Numbered from the stretch's first letter, positions 8,798 through 19,660 are shown. The stretch: 64,000 bases of DNA from Anaerolineae bacterium (GCA_019637555.1 JAHBVK010000006.1:62001-126000); one strand, 5' to 3'. Notes: generated by a model not told the origin, from the sequence alone. Numbers and translations are program-made.

Positions 8798-8845
8798 AAT
8801 CGCCCTCTGATTTCACCACCGCTATCGGTTGTAGTCGGTGCGTAA

Positions 8846-8888
8846 ACCCTTACCCCCTGCCCTCATCCCGCAAGCGGGAGAGGGCGAT
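8846..8888. repeat. Dispersed palindromic repeat, cccgcaagcggg type
   Basis: Contains taccccctgccctcatcccgcaagcggg split around a cccgcaagcggg palindrome, followed by agaggg. Related copies lie at about 21280-21374 (an inverted pair) and 40340-40380, with a weaker relative at 11085-11130. All copies are intergenic. Confidence 0.7.
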
Positions 8889-9151
8889 CCGTTTCGGGAG
8901 ATGATCCCTCCACAGGTTGTCGGGGTTAGCGCCGTTTACGTTGCATCGTGTTTATAGCCGGATGCTTTGGTGTCCGGTGTTCACTCTACGCACTTGCCCT
9001 AAACTCCCAAACGTTCGATATTGAATCGCATGGAGAGAGCTGCGATCATCAAGCCATTGCCCTAGTGCTGATCCCCTATGACGCTGCTATACTGTTGTTG
9101 TGGATGCTGTTGCCTGCCAGCGCGTCAGTATATTTGGGAGATGAGCGACTT

Positions 9152-10975
9152 ATGGAGTTAACGTTATTACCCCCGCCTCGCCGCGTGATCGCCCTGCCGG
9201 GGACGATGATATTGCCATTGGACGCGGTGATTGTGGCGGATCCACGTCTGTTATTTGAGGCACAACAGATTCAATCGGCGCTGCGTGAAATCGGTTTACG
9301 GTGGGCAATCGTGGCTTATGCTGAGCGCAATGTTGGTGTGCGCCTGAAGCTGGACGACGCGATTGAACGCGCTCAGAGCTATACCCTGTCAGCCGCCGAC
9401 GGCGAGATCACCATACTAGGGCATGACGCGGCGGGTGTCTATTATGGCGTGTGTACGCTCAAGCAGATGCTGGCGCAGCTTGGCGAAGATCGCAGCCTGC
9501 CCGCGTTGATGATCGAGGACTATCCCGACTTCGCCCAGCGCGGCGTGATGCTCGATGTCAGTCGGGATCGGGTGCCGCGTATGGATACGCTGTACAAACT
9601 GATCGATATGCTGGCAAGCTGGAAGGTCAATCAGTTTCAACTGTATATGGAGCACACTTTCGCCTATCAGGATCATCACGAGGTGTGGGAAGATGCTTCG
9701 CCCTTCACGGGTCAGGAAATTCTGGAGCTAGATGCTTACTGTCGGCAGCGCCACATCGATCTGGTGCCTAACCAGAACAGCCTAGGACATATGGAGCGCT
9801 GGCTCAAATTTGATCGTTACCGCGATCTTTCAGAATCGCCGGACGGATTCCCATGGCGTGAGGGGGCAAATTCCTTCACTATGCCCGCTTCGACGCTCAA
9901 TCCACTCGATCCGCGTTCGCTGGAATTTGTCGGATCGCTGTACCGCGAACTGCTGCCTCACTTCACCAGCCACTACTTCAACGCGGGGGGTGACGAACCG
10001 TGGGAGTTGGGTAAAGGCAGGAGCAAACAGGCAGTTGAGGAGCGCGGTGGGCGAGTCTATCTGGACTATTTGCTTGGCTTATATCGGCTGGTCAAAGCGC
10101 AGCACCGTCAGATGATGTTCTGGGCAGACATCATCGTACATCATCCCGATTTGATCAAAGAACTGCCTCCTGACTTGATCCCGATGATCTGGGACTACGA
10201 GCCGGATCGTCCCAAAGAGTCTGATGTGGCGATGGTCGCGGCGGCAGTCAGCGAGTTCTACGTCTGTCCGGGTACGAATACATGGCGCAGCATCGCTGGT
10301 CGCACCGATGCCGCGATTAGTAATCAGCGCACGGCAGCGCAGCTTGGCATGAAGTACCAAGCGGCAGGCTACCTGAACACTGATTGGGGTGATGCAGGTT
10401 ACTGGCAACCGCTGGTCACTAGTTATCTCGGATTCGCTCACGGCGCGGCGCAGGCGTGGAACCATAAAGGGGAATTCGATCTCGTCCGTGCCCTCGACTT
10501 GTTCGCCTTCCATGATCGGGCGGGTGTACTGGGCAAGCTGGCTTACGATCTGGGTAACGTTTACCGGATCACCTCGCCGGAGATCAACATTCAGGTCTTG
10601 TTCAACGCGCTGCAAGTGCCACATACGCGCCTGCAAGCGGAGATCAGCCACCTGCGTGAGCGATTCCCGCAAATTAAGTTGGATGCCGCCACGCTGCGTA
10701 AAGTGATAGGACGCATCGCGGAGATCAGCGCACCACTGGCGCAAGCCGATCTGCGCGACGACGATGCCGAGCAGAATCGCGCCGAGTTCCGTCAAGCCGC
10801 TGATCTGCTCAACTACTCCGCCAAGCGGCTGCTCAGTTTCTTAGGCGAACCCGTCGCCACCCCGGAACAGATGCGGAGCGAATTCGACAGGTTGATCGCA
10901 CAGCAGCGCAAACTGTGGCTTGGTCGCCATCGGCTCGGCGGACTGAAAGAGAGCTTAGCGCGGTTTATGCAGTAG
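9152..10975 (+). CDS. Family 20 glycoside hydrolase (beta-N-acetylhexosaminidase)
   Basis: A 607-residue protein with the two-part GH20 layout. A GH20b-type N-terminal domain (to about 135) includes YTLSAADGEITILGHDAAGV. A TIM barrel follows, starting at DYPDFAQRGVMLDVSRDRVP. The catalytic Asp-Glu pair of the substrate-assisted mechanism is at 281-282 in FNAGGDEPWELG, and LGHMERW is a likely barrel motif. It should release terminal N-acetylhexosamine from glycans or peptidoglycan fragments. No signal peptide is seen, so it is probably cytoplasmic. The frame is open upstream to 8948, but ATG 9152 is preferred: the conserved domain starts there and GGGAG lies 11 nt before it. Confidence 0.88.
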   Translation: MELTLLPPPRRVIALPGTMILPLDAVIVADPRLLFEAQQIQSALREIGLRWAIVAYAERNVGVRLKLDDAIERAQSYTLSAADGEITILGHDAAGVYYGVCTLKQMLAQLGEDRSLPALMIEDYPDFAQRGVMLDVSRDRVPRMDTLYKLIDMLASWKVNQFQLYMEHTFAYQDHHEVWEDASPFTGQEILELDAYCRQRHIDLVPNQNSLGHMERWLKFDRYRDLSESPDGFPWREGANSFTMPASTLNPLDPRSLEFVGSLYRELLPHFTSHYFNAGGDEPWELGKGRSKQAVEERGGRVYLDYLLGLYRLVKAQHRQMMFWADIIVHHPDLIKELPPDLIPMIWDYEPDRPKESDVAMVAAAVSEFYVCPGTNTWRSIAGRTDAAISNQRTAAQLGMKYQAAGYLNTDWGDAGYWQPLVTSYLGFAHGAAQAWNHKGEFDLVRALDLFAFHDRAGVLGKLAYDLGNVYRITSPEINIQVLFNALQVPHTRLQAEISHLRERFPQIKLDAATLRKVIGRIAEISAPLAQADLRDDDAEQNRAEFRQAADLLNYSAKRLLSFLGEPVATPEQMRSEFDRLIAQQRKLWLGRHRLGGLKESLARFMQ

Positions 10976-11084
10976 GAGTTTGCATACCCCCGGCACTAAA
11001 GAACAAAATGCCAGCGAGGAGGATACAAAATCCACCATTACAAAACGAAACGCTGGAAACCTGCTAAAAGCCCAAATTGCTTAG

Positions 11085-11130
11085 CCTCACCCCCTCTCCA
11101 ATCCGAGTACAGATTAGGAGAGGGGAATCC
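11085..11130. repeat. Hairpin repeat after the GH20 gene, with flanking intergenic space
   Basis: In the 381-bp gap after the GH20 gene, the arms cccctctccaatc and gattaggagagggg form a 13-bp stem over a short loop. Its ends resemble the ctctccc/gggagag repeat family. No T-run follows. The rest of the gap shows only the GGAG ribosome binding site of the next gene near 11341. Confidence 0.6.
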
Positions 11131-11356
11131 AGAGGTGAAGTTAGCCTCAAATGTCTACGAATGAATATTGAACTACGCTTCGTGAATTGTCCAAGCACCG
11201 CCGGATGTTGAACAGTCCGGTATTCGCTTGCCATAGATTTTTACTGCGATTTTTACAGCGAATTTGCGAGTTCTTGCCGAAATCAGGGAACCAGAGCGCC
11301 TAAGATCGTTTCTATTCAGGTAGATGTAACGAACACCTGAGGAGCAAACGAAACTG

Positions 11357-12565
11357 ATGTCTAGCTATCGCAATCGTCATCATCAACAGTATTTCGGTGC
11401 GGCGCTGATCTTAGTGCTGCTGGCGATCCTATTCGCTTACCCGCCTGCGCTCAATGTCGCCAAGATGCAGGGCGGACCAACAGGCACGGAAGATCCCAAT
11501 ACCGCGTTCGGTGGTATGAACGTCAATTCGTACTTCACCGATCTGAGCTTCAGCATTACCCCCGATGGTCCAGCGATGAACTATTTCGCGGGCGGTACGA
11601 CGCAGATCTATGCGCGCTGGAACTACATCAACATTGGACCGGAGGCACGCGTCACGCGGCACTGGTATCTGAATGGTCAATTGTTCATCAACCGCAGCGA
11701 TCCGTGGACGTATGGCGCAAATGGACGACTGAACAGCATTTCGATCTTCGACTTCAGTGAAGGACTGACGCCCGGTTACTGGCACGTGGTGATCTTCCTC
11801 GAGCCACAAGCGGCATATCCGGCGGCGGTTCTGGAAGGCGATTTCGTGATCGCTGATTACCAGCCCGGTCCGCAGCCGATCCCGAACGGTCAGCCCGCGT
11901 TCAGCAATTTGACCATGAGCAGCAGCGCGGCAGGTGCCACGACCTTCCAGTTTCCCGCTGGTACGCCGCTGGTGAGTGCGCGTTGGGACTATGCCAATAT
12001 CCCTATCGGGGCGCTAATGGTGCGCGAGTGGTATCGCTACGGCGTGCTGTTCCACGTGGTTGAGGAGGCGTGGAGCGCCAACTGGGGATCCAGCGGACGC
12101 CTGACGCATGTGGCGCTGTACGACTATCAGAATGGCTTGCAGTCGGGTGATTATCAACTGCGGATCTATCTCAAGGATCGCCCTGACGTACAGGCATCGG
12201 TGGCGTTCAGCATCGGGCAGCAGCAGCCCGGAGCAGGCTACTTCTACAATCTGACCTTCAGCACCAGCGCGGATGGTCAGGCGCAGGGGATCTTCTACAA
12301 TCGTCCGGCGCAGATCTTCGCCCGCTGGGATTTCGCCAACGTGACCAACTTCGTCGATGGCGTGACGGTGCAGCGTCGCTGGTATCGCAATGGTGTGCTG
12401 TGGCTGACCCGTAACGAGACATGGACGTATGGCGTCAACGGGCACATCAACAACGTCTCGATCTACGACTTCTATAACGGCTTGCTACCGGGTAGTTATT
12501 ACGTGGAGATCGAATTGCTCGGCGTTCAGGGATCGCTAATCACGGGGACGTTCGAAATTCGGTAA
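11357..12565 (+). CDS. Exported protein with three copies of an unrecognised domain
   Basis: A 402-residue protein with an N-terminal hydrophobic segment (13-30, signal or anchor). Three tandem units of about 105 residues follow: 59-165, 182-286 and 296-401. Each unit has the same run of landmarks: a beta-strand start (F..L..S.S.DG), ARW(D/N)(Y/F)AN, a W(Y)R.G.L motif, W.YG..G....VSI(F/Y)D, and G(L).(P/S)G.Y.V.I. The pattern predicts three beta-sandwich or jelly-roll-like modules displayed outside the membrane. I do not recognise a named family. Such units occur at the C-terminus of secreted Chloroflexota proteins, suggesting a binding rather than enzymatic role; this is inference. A strong terminator follows. 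Confidence 0.75.
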   Translation: MSSYRNRHHQQYFGAALILVLLAILFAYPPALNVAKMQGGPTGTEDPNTAFGGMNVNSYFTDLSFSITPDGPAMNYFAGGTTQIYARWNYINIGPEARVTRHWYLNGQLFINRSDPWTYGANGRLNSISIFDFSEGLTPGYWHVVIFLEPQAAYPAAVLEGDFVIADYQPGPQPIPNGQPAFSNLTMSSSAAGATTFQFPAGTPLVSARWDYANIPIGALMVREWYRYGVLFHVVEEAWSANWGSSGRLTHVALYDYQNGLQSGDYQLRIYLKDRPDVQASVAFSIGQQQPGAGYFYNLTFSTSADGQAQGIFYNRPAQIFARWDFANVTNFVDGVTVQRRWYRNGVLWLTRNETWTYGVNGHINNVSIYDFYNGLLPGSYYVEIELLGVQGSLITGTFEIR

Positions 12566-12591
12566 CAGCGAGCCTCGATCAGCAGAAAACG

Positions 12592-12622
12592 AAGGGCGAG
12601 TCCAGTTGAACTCGCCCTTTTT
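12592..12622. terminator. Rho-independent terminator between converging genes
   Basis: A perfect 10-bp stem (aagggcgagt/actcgccctt) closes an 8-nt loop and is followed by T-rich sequence on the plus strand. It ends the triple-repeat gene and could also serve the minus-strand gene ending at 12631. Confidence 0.9.
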
Positions 12623-12630
12623 GCTTTGAT

Positions 12631-13074
12631 CTACGATCCCGGCGTTGCTGTCGCCTCACCCGTTGATCCTGTTGCGCCGGCAGGTGGCGGTGGCGCATCG
12701 CGGGAGACTAAGGGCACGCGAACAGCGACCCAGTACAGCTTGTCGTTCTCGCGCCAGAGGATGTTGCCGCCCGTCTCGCGGATGGTGAGCCAGAGCTGCT
12801 TGAAGGCAACGCCAGTCGCCCACGTCGCTTGCTGCGTGCTGGCGATGTCCGCCATCTTGAACGGCGCAGTATCGGGCCAATCGGCGTAGGGCGCGTTGTT
12901 CTCCTCCGTGATCTCGTACGCCGTCACCCAACCAGAATCTGGCTCGACTCTTACAGGCGAATCACTAAGTGTGCGGCAGCGATCCAGAATTGTGGAATAG
13001 ACATCGTTGGGCCACAGCCGATAGTTGCGAACGGTATGTACCTGTCCTGCCAGATACAGCGTCATACCGTCCAT
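12631..13074 (-). CDS. Hypothetical protein, probably the 3' part of a longer broken gene
   Basis: A 147-residue frame with mixed hydrophobic and acidic composition and a Pro/Gly/Thr-rich C-terminus (PPPPAGATGSTGEATATPGS). No domain was recognised. The reading frame continues upstream of the first Met (TDFTLDGNCRNRHNAG) to a stop near 13140. Beyond that, plausible coding sequence continues in other frames, so the true gene probably began further upstream and is frameshifted. It marks the start of the 11-kb broken region. Confidence 0.45.
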   Translation of the reverse strand: MDGMTLYLAGQVHTVRNYRLWPNDVYSTILDRCRTLSDSPVRVEPDSGWVTAYEITEENNAPYADWPDTAPFKMADIASTQQATWATGVAFKQLWLTIRETGGNILWRENDKLYWVAVRVPLVSRDAPPPPAGATGSTGEATATPGS

Positions 13075-13139
13075 GCCTGCATTGTGGCGGTTGCGGCAGT
13101 TCCCGTCCAGCGTGAAGTCGGTATCTCTGGTAGATCTTC

Positions 13140-14830
13140 AGGTCGCGGATCAGAATTCGAGGAAGCTGCGAAATTGAACATCATCGACTAATGCTTCAGC
13201 ACTTTCGCCTTGTGGTTGTAAGAAGTTAGTCCACACAACGCGCCCGTCACCGTATGAAAGTACACAGCGGCAAGCGGTTGAAACGCGGTATGGCGGTACT
13301 ATTTAAGACCTGCCGATCCACGCGAAAGATCGCGATATTCGTCTTTATCCCATGCCAGCGGTGTACCTCCGCCCGTACCAGCATCCTGAATGGATCGGGG
13401 TCGGATTAGTTCCTCCAGGCGCGAATGCAAGGGCGATAGCAAAGAGCACTGATCGACGAAAAACAGGTTGCGGCGCATGTATTCACCTCTCCAACACCGC
13501 CATTGTATGCGCTTGGCAGCACTAAAGCCAAGTTTCAAACATATGTGTCAAAGAAGAGGAGCGTGCCAACCAGCGGCGGCAGCATTCAGGTTTTAGATTC
13601 GCTTTTCAGGTTAGCCGGAAGCGTGCCTGCAAATCAGCGATCATTGACCGATGCTGCGGCGTGACAATTTCGGGATGTGCTGCGCACAGTGGCAGGATGT
13701 CGTCTTGTCAACAGCGCGTACCTTAGCAGTGGCGTCCTCGACCCTAACCACAGATCGCAGCATTTCGTTAACGCTAGCAAAGAATTTAGAATGTCGTGAT
13801 AGCGTGAGTCCAAACTTGCGAAACAACATAGGGCAAGAAGGAGGATGCTCGGCTTCGAGACATCTGTAAGGATATGCGAACTACCTGTGGGGCGACAATA
13901 CATATCACGCCCGAAATTAATGCCGCGTCGGAATACTGGGCAGCTTCGGTTAACCTAATACGGCGCTGGGAATACTGCCCTAGCGCGAGTACAGGAAGCT
14001 ACCATGCGTCGCTTTCAGATGCATCAAGCGCAGCATATCTCCCGACCGTTCCGCCGTGGCGGCTGCGCACGCGCACGTAATTGCTGCCCGAGACAAATCG
14101 CCCAGCAAAAAGCGCTGCCGCCATGTAGTTCAGCGCACTAATCTGCTTAGGCGGATGTTGCCCAATCTTCCAGTGCCAGATGGCCGCCAGTTTCGCCTGC
14201 TCATATAACTGCTGAAACCAGAAGCGTTCGCCGTGCAGAATGCCAGCATGATGCACACGCATGAGCAGCATTTTGTTGCCCTGCGCCTGATTTCCATCGA
14301 GGTCAACAATTGTCCGCCGCTGGCGCTCAGTCTCCAGCGAATTTCCAGCTTTAATCAGCGCCAGAAACTTCAGTTCCGTTTCGTCGGAGTGATTGCCCGC
14401 CTGCGCATAGGTCTCGCGCAGCACCTCTTCCAGCCCCTACCGCTGCGTAAACCACCGTAATTGAGATGATGGATCCACAGCTTGAACCAGCGCAGCTTGA
14501 TTCGAGGACCGGCTGATTGGCGATCGCGTTCATCAGGTTAGTCAGGCGCGCATCGGAGCAAATCCCACTGTCCGACCTGCTCCAAAATCGAGAATCAATA
14601 GTTCGAGGATTTCCAGCGTCGATTTGATGTAGCGCGGTATCTCCAGCGCACCAGCCATCTGAAGTGGAATTGAGGATGTCGGCGATACGCCCTGCAGTTC
14701 CTGAGGAGTTTGTTGGTTGTGGCGAACGGAAGCGGTTCCTTCCAATTGCGAGGCGCTCTCTTCAAATGCTTTCCGGTGAGACTGGTGATGCGGCGGAGAG
14801 TGACGAATAGGGATTTGAGTGTTGCTCGTA
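13140..14830 (-). pseudogene. Fragmented coding region of unknown function
   Basis: Several minus-strand open fragments look like real protein but cannot be joined without frameshifts. They include a segment at 13299-13538 (VDQCSLLSPLHSRLEELI), a longer one at 13999-14424 (SDETELKFLALIKAG, FWFQQLYEQAKLAAIWHW) and another at 14351-14533. A further fragment at 14542-14745 reads IPRYIKSTLEILELLILDFG. No family was recognised. Fragment edges are approximate. Confidence 0.35.
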
Positions 14831-15139
14831 GCTGAGCTGGCTGGTAGTGTGGAGCGTCAGCAAACTGCTACAACTTGCTGATCAAGATTTCAATCCCGGA
14901 ATTCATCATCAATAAGGCCCGCGTGATCCTCGCCGTTGGAAACGTTTGGGTTCCGCGACGATTCAAAATCAAACGTGACCAACGCATAGCGTTACGAGTT
15001 GCGTTATACGATGCGTTACCTTAATGGAATGGTGGCAACACTATACATCCAGCAAAGTGGAGAAGTCAAGAAATGCGAGGCATTATCATCTGGTGGAAGG
15101 CGTGCTGCAGCAGTGCGTAGTGGTAACAGCAATGCAGCA

Positions 15140-15710
15140 AGCACGCGCAAAGACCAGGCCGGTGAAAACTGGGCAAAGCCTCCAGCGCACCACATCTGCC
15201 CACTTAGCGCGATCCCTTTCGGTGAAGATCGCCGCTTGTGCTACCACTGTCGCGCCAGCTTTCTTTCGTGATCAAGCGCATACCCATGAGGGTGCTGCCT
15301 GTGCTGGGATCACGTCATCGATGACATCGCCGCCTGCCTGCCCACCAGCAGCTTACGGTCTTTTCATCGAGGTACAGCGTTTGTGGCTTGCCAGTAGTGA
15401 TCGAAAGCGTTCCGCTTCCAGCGCCGCGCCCATATACGGTTTATACGACTTGCGCAAACCAGATAAGGCAAATCCATGACGGTGGAGAGAGCGTGAACCA
15501 GCGGGATGCTCTTTGCTTCCGCCGCGTCACCAGCACTTCCAAGTTGCGATCTGCAAGCTGCTTGGCGAGTTCCTTGGCAGCGTACTGCGTCAATTCCGTA
15601 TCGCCCAGAATGTTGACCACTGCGATACGCACACCAGAGCCATACCTGAAACAGAGGAAATTGGCACATCCAGCCACTTCGACACGATGCGTTTCGCGTT
15701 GTTCAGTCAT
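15140..15710 (-). pseudogene. Frameshifted phosphoribosyltransferase (apt-like)
   Basis: Reading across frames on the minus strand gives an N-terminus MTEQRETHRVEVAG, then GSGVRIAVVNILGDTELTQ and LAKQLADRNLEVLVT. It continues as AEAKSIPLVHALSTVMDLPYLV and YKPYMGAALEAE. The PRPP-binding loop then follows as a broken VIDDVISTGSTLMGMRL-like string, and after it AGATVVAQAAIFTE. This order is typical of adenine-type purine phosphoribosyltransferases, which make nucleotides from a base and PRPP. At least three indels break the frame as the sequence stands. Confidence 0.65.
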
Positions 15711-15768
15711 CGGAGTTGGACTTCCAAGTTGATTCAAAGATCGAATAAATACAATCCATCAATTGAGT

Positions 15769-16042
15769 TCAGTAAGCAGGTGGCGTGCTGTCAACGCCAA
15801 CCTCATCCTGCGATTCAGCGATTTCCGCCGCCGAAGGATTTTCCCATATTGGCGGCGCGCATACACGACCAGCATTAACATTCGATGCGCTGCTTTTCCA
15901 TAATCCACCGAGAAGCGTAACCCAGATACCCGGTGATACCTGGCTCGAAAGTACAGTTTTCGATCCACACTTAACGAGCACAGCCGACGGAGCTCTGAGC
16001 TTGCCGATACTGCTGCTGTCGTCGCATCGCCCGATGGCATGA
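15769..16042 (-). pseudogene. Fragmented small protein, unknown
   Basis: Two overlapping minus-strand frames appear to be parts of one protein. An N-terminal piece reads MFNLFMPSGDATTAAVSASS (15996-16055). A C-terminal piece ending at 15769 reads VSPGIWVTLLGGLWKSSASN and ends in STPPAY. It lies between the phosphoribosyltransferase fragment and the divergent glycosyltransferase fragment. No family recognised. Confidence 0.3.
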
Positions 16043-16069
16043 ACAGGTTGAACATCCCGCCGAAGCGAT

Positions 16070-17283
16070 CCCGCCGCGTCGTTTGCGCGTCGGTATGTGG
16101 ACTCCGCTGCCGCCTGCGCCCAGCGATCAGCGATTATGCGTGGCGCTGATTCAGGCGCCGCTCAATCTATCGACATCACGGTTTACACCATCCTCACCGC
16201 CGATACCTCCTCTCGTTTCAGGGCTTGCCCAGCACGAGGGTGCGCTCGTACACTGATTACCGCCGCGACGCCCGCGCTATCGACGCACACGTCTATCACA
16301 TGGGCAACAGCGCCCACTACCACACCGAGATCCACGATCAACTGCTGCGCGAACCCGGCATCACCGTACTCGCACGATCTGGCGCTGTTCGACTTACCCT
16401 ACAACCTCTTTATCTCGGTTCAATAGCAAGGGCAATTGCGATGAGAGGGTCAGCACAGCACGGTGGCGCGATGGTCAGGCAAGCGGGAAAATACATCAGT
16501 GGTGAGTTGAACACATGGCTAGACATCCTGATGAATAATCGCCGCGTGGTTGAATCCAGTTAGTCAACCATATCGTGCACACACAGTACGGTAAGGATCA
16601 ACTGAAACAGCGCTTCCCGCAGGCGGATGTTCACCACATCATGCACGGGCGCGGGTACTTGGATGACTGGCTGGCGCTGATTTGCGAATGAAGCTGGGCT
16701 GGCGACACGATCAACTGGTGACGGCGCATTCGGAGAGATCAGCCCGCATAAGCGCGTTCATGTGCTGCTCGGCGTTACGCCCAAACTGCTCAAGCAGTAT
16801 CCCAACGCACGGGCTTTTCGATCGTATGGACGCGACGGTCCCAACAACGCCTATCCGGCAGCGCATCCGCCAGAGCGTTGCGATCCCGCGCCATCCGCGA
16901 TGTCGTCCACTACGCTGATCAAGTACCGACGCCGCTGTTGGAGCAGGTATTCTAAGCGGTGGATATTGCTGTGAACTTGCGCTGCCCACCACAGGTGAGA
17001 TGTCGGGGATTCGCTGCGGGCGTTAGGTGCAGTGCAAATTGGTGATCTGCCTGATGTGCCGTGCCGCCGAACTGCCCGATCATTCGTCTGGAAAGTCCCT
17101 GTCGATGATTCAATCGTCCACACTGCTGGACATAAGTTGACCAACGCCGCGCTGCAATCAGGACATGCTGCGGCGGTTCGCGCGTCGCCCGTCAGTTCAT
17201 CGCCACCAACGCGACGTGGGAATCTGGTGGCGCAGCGTTACCTCGCTGTGATCGAGGCGGTGGTACAGCGCAGCCGAAAATAG
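16070..17283 (+). pseudogene. Frameshifted family-4 glycosyltransferase
   Basis: Joined across frames, the plus strand encodes a GT4-type protein. The N-terminal Rossmann start is VGMWTPLPPAPSAISDYAW. The acceptor-side motif follows as VYHMGNSAHYHTEIHDQLL with EPGITVL and HDLALFDLPYN. Later pieces are VHTQYGKDQLKQRFPQADVH, then a second-domain pattern (LLRALRPLLKQYPNAR-like, VGRDGPNNA), and LAVIEAVVQRSRK at the end. GT4 enzymes move a sugar from a nucleotide-sugar donor to a glycan or lipid. About eight indels interrupt it as given. Confidence 0.65.
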
Positions 17284-17379
17284 TCAGACCCAAGTAAAAC
17301 CAGTGACTTCCGCCGCGACTTCAGCTATCAGCTTTGCGTATTCACAGATAAGACTGATCGCTGCCAATGGTTACTGTCT

Positions 17380-17912
17380 GATCAGGACACGCCGCGGATC
17401 CGGCGAAAACATCGCCAATCAAGTAGCACGTCGCAAGTGGCAATATCGTGTGCTGTTCTTCGCCACGCATCTGATCTTCTACGCGATCTCGATGCTGACC
17501 ATCTGGCTGACGGCGCGGGTTATGCTTCACACGGCGGCGGTATGAAACCGGTGCATGGCGCCATCCCCTTGTGCCCACCATACTTTGACGGCGGTGCTGC
17601 TCTTCCACGTGGCTTTCCTTTATTTTTTGAAACCAGCGCAGGCGAAGCAGCGATCCGTGAACGGCTGATGATGCGGGTGTCCCAGAGGGAAATGCTGCGT
17701 AAGGGAATGCTAGCCGATGAAGCAACGGAAAGCCCAAGGATATGCTGCGAAACTCTCCGACGACGATGGCGAACTTATTCCCGCTGATGATGATGACATT
17801 CGCCGGGAGTTGAGGCAGGACCCACACCCGCCCGCCCTAATCATCTCGGCTCGTCATAACGATTCTTCGTCGCTCCTTCGTTCCCCTCCGCACAGCTATT
17901 GCGTCAGGTGAG
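17380..17912 (+). pseudogene. Fragmented protein with a short membrane hairpin (possible 2TM type)
   Basis: A plus-strand fragment carries VARRKWQYRVLFFATHLIFY and AISMLTIWLTA. This resembles the charged-helix plus membrane-hairpin pattern of 2TM-domain proteins. A later fragment (17717-17911) is acidic (KLSDDDGELIPADDDDI). The frame changes at least twice between them. The assignment is tentative. Confidence 0.3.
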
Positions 17913-17929
17913 GCTATTTTGTCACGTCC

Positions 17930-18660
17930 GGCAAGCCTTCCATCCGCGCATAGTCACGCAGAATCCCGGCGCACCTGATCGGCATCCTCGACAATGTCAG
18001 CCCCTAGAGATAGCTGTGTACCGCTGATTCAGTCTGTGCCACCTGCGGATAAATGAACTGGCAGCGCGGCGTCTCAGCGTTGAGCGCGAAATTCAGTTCT
18101 CCTTTATGAGGAGAGTAATGCACCGTATAGCTTGATCTCGCCAGCCTCGCGGATCGCCGAACTCGTGGTGAACCACCACAGCGTATGATCTCATTTGCTG
18201 CCGCTTCATCAGTAGTATTAGGCATGTTTACCGAACATCTGCTGCCGTATCGCAAAATCTTCTTCACCGATCTGGTGAAAAGCTTACGATGCCGGAAAAG
18301 ATTCGCGAATGATCAGGCAGCGGCGTGAACTCGATCTCGTGCGGGCGGCGAATGCAATTGGTGACGGGTGGGGAACGGCGCTCCGCCAGATGCTCGAACC
18401 ATTCCGTGCGTCCGGAGATAGGCATTCTGCGCGTCACTGAGCGTCCAGCCCGTCGTATGTTTCTCGATCCGCTGTGCGCTGATCTCCGCCGCTACTGGCA
18501 CGCGCGGTCGATCTTAGCCAGCTTCGCCATCCCCGCTATCCACTTCGAAAGCGATGTTCTGCACGCGATCCCATTGACGGCGGCAGGTACAACTCGCACC
18601 ACGTTCCGTGATTCACGCTGCTGTACGTCAGCGTTGGTCATACGATTTGACGGTCATCGC
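17930..18660 (-). pseudogene. phhA: Frameshifted phenylalanine 4-hydroxylase
   Basis: Reading the minus strand across frames gives SGRTEWFEHLAERR, then PVTNCIRRPHEIEFTPLPD. This is the conserved lead-in to the iron site of aromatic amino acid hydroxylases. GEEDFAIRQQMFGKHA follows, then HTLWWFTT, EAGEIKLYGALLSS and KGELNFALNAETP. These match the LWWFT.EFG..RE.GE.K.YGAGLLSS block of the family. The iron-ligand HEFFGH-type segment falls at a frameshift near 18300 and is lost or garbled. The enzyme converts phenylalanine to tyrosine. Its neighbours upstream on the same strand are the next steps of tyrosine breakdown. Confidence 0.65.
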
Positions 18661-18769
18661 TATTTCCTTGTGATTATTTGGTGGTTAGCCCTCATTCCCA
18701 AATCCTTTCCGCGAGAAGGACTTCAAGATCAGTTTTATTCTCTCTGCAGGGGAGAGGGGTTAGGTGAGG

Positions 18770-19660
18770 CAAGCCACGATCTTCCGGCAGCCAACTGGTC
18801 GAGACTTGATCTTCCATCTGTCGCGCCCGCGGTCACGCAGCGACGAAAGTGCATCATCACCGCCAGTTCTTCAGTCTGGTCTGCCACCGATCCCCTCATA
18901 GGTGCCCGGATGCGGACCAGGCGGGATGCTTCGTTCGGATGCACCGTGATCGAGGCACGTTCGATGCCCTTGCGCGATTACGCAAAGTTGCCTTCCACGT
19001 AGTACAGCACTTCATATCGAATCCGCGCTGAATGGTTGTACGGCGCGGGATCGACCTGCGGGTGATAGTCGAACAGGGCGCGGCACGAACGAGCAGAGAA
19101 CGAAGCCTGGACCATCAAAGGTCTGATGCACAGGTGGCGGCTGATGCACGCGCCCCGTGATCGGCTCGAAGTCCTCAATGTTGAAGGCGAAGGTGGTGAT
19201 GCCCATCCTCTAACCGACCACATCCAGCGGATGGTGATCGTACTGGTAGCGGGGTGATTCGTCCGCGCGATTTGACATGTAAGTAGAACGCCACCCGTCT
19301 CGTCGTGCGTAATCAAGCTGATCCGGCACAGAATATCGCGTTCGCAGTAGGGCGAATGTTCCCCAGAAATTGCCCGTAATTGTTGAGGTAACGCTTGGGC
19401 GGTGGATATGCCCGAAGTTGATTCGACGTTGCGCGCCCGCTGCGGCACATTCTCATCAGGCACGAAGCGCCGCAGATCACGCCAGCGGGGATCACCAGAT
19501 AGTCGCCAGCGCGGTAACGCAGATCACTGAACTGCGATTCCAGCACGCCCGTACTCAGATGAAGATCGCGCCGCCGCCTTGCCCGTGCTTGTAGTAATAG
19601 TTCATGGCGCATCAAAGTGCGGCGTACAGCACCATCATGATTGCCCAGCATCGGCGCACG
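18770..19660 (-). pseudogene. hmgA: Frameshifted homogentisate 1,2-dioxygenase
   Basis: Minus-strand pieces in order are NHDVVLYAAHFDAP, then STGVLESQFSDLRYRAGDYL, PKRYLNNYGQFL and HSPYCERDI. These are followed by LITHDETGG, FNIEDFEPITGRVHQPPPVH, QTFDGPGFVLCSFVPR, LFDYHPQVDPAPYNHSA, DEVLYYVEGNFA-like and TEELAVMM. This is the order of a homogentisate dioxygenase, including the iron-site HPQ...PAPYNHS segment. The enzyme opens the homogentisate ring to maleylacetoacetate. Numerous indels break the frame, yet residues between them are well kept. Confidence 0.72.

Noticed and set aside
8948-9151. N-terminal extension of the GH20 protein
   Set aside because: The extra 68 residues have no family counterpart, and a better start with GGGAG lies at 9152.
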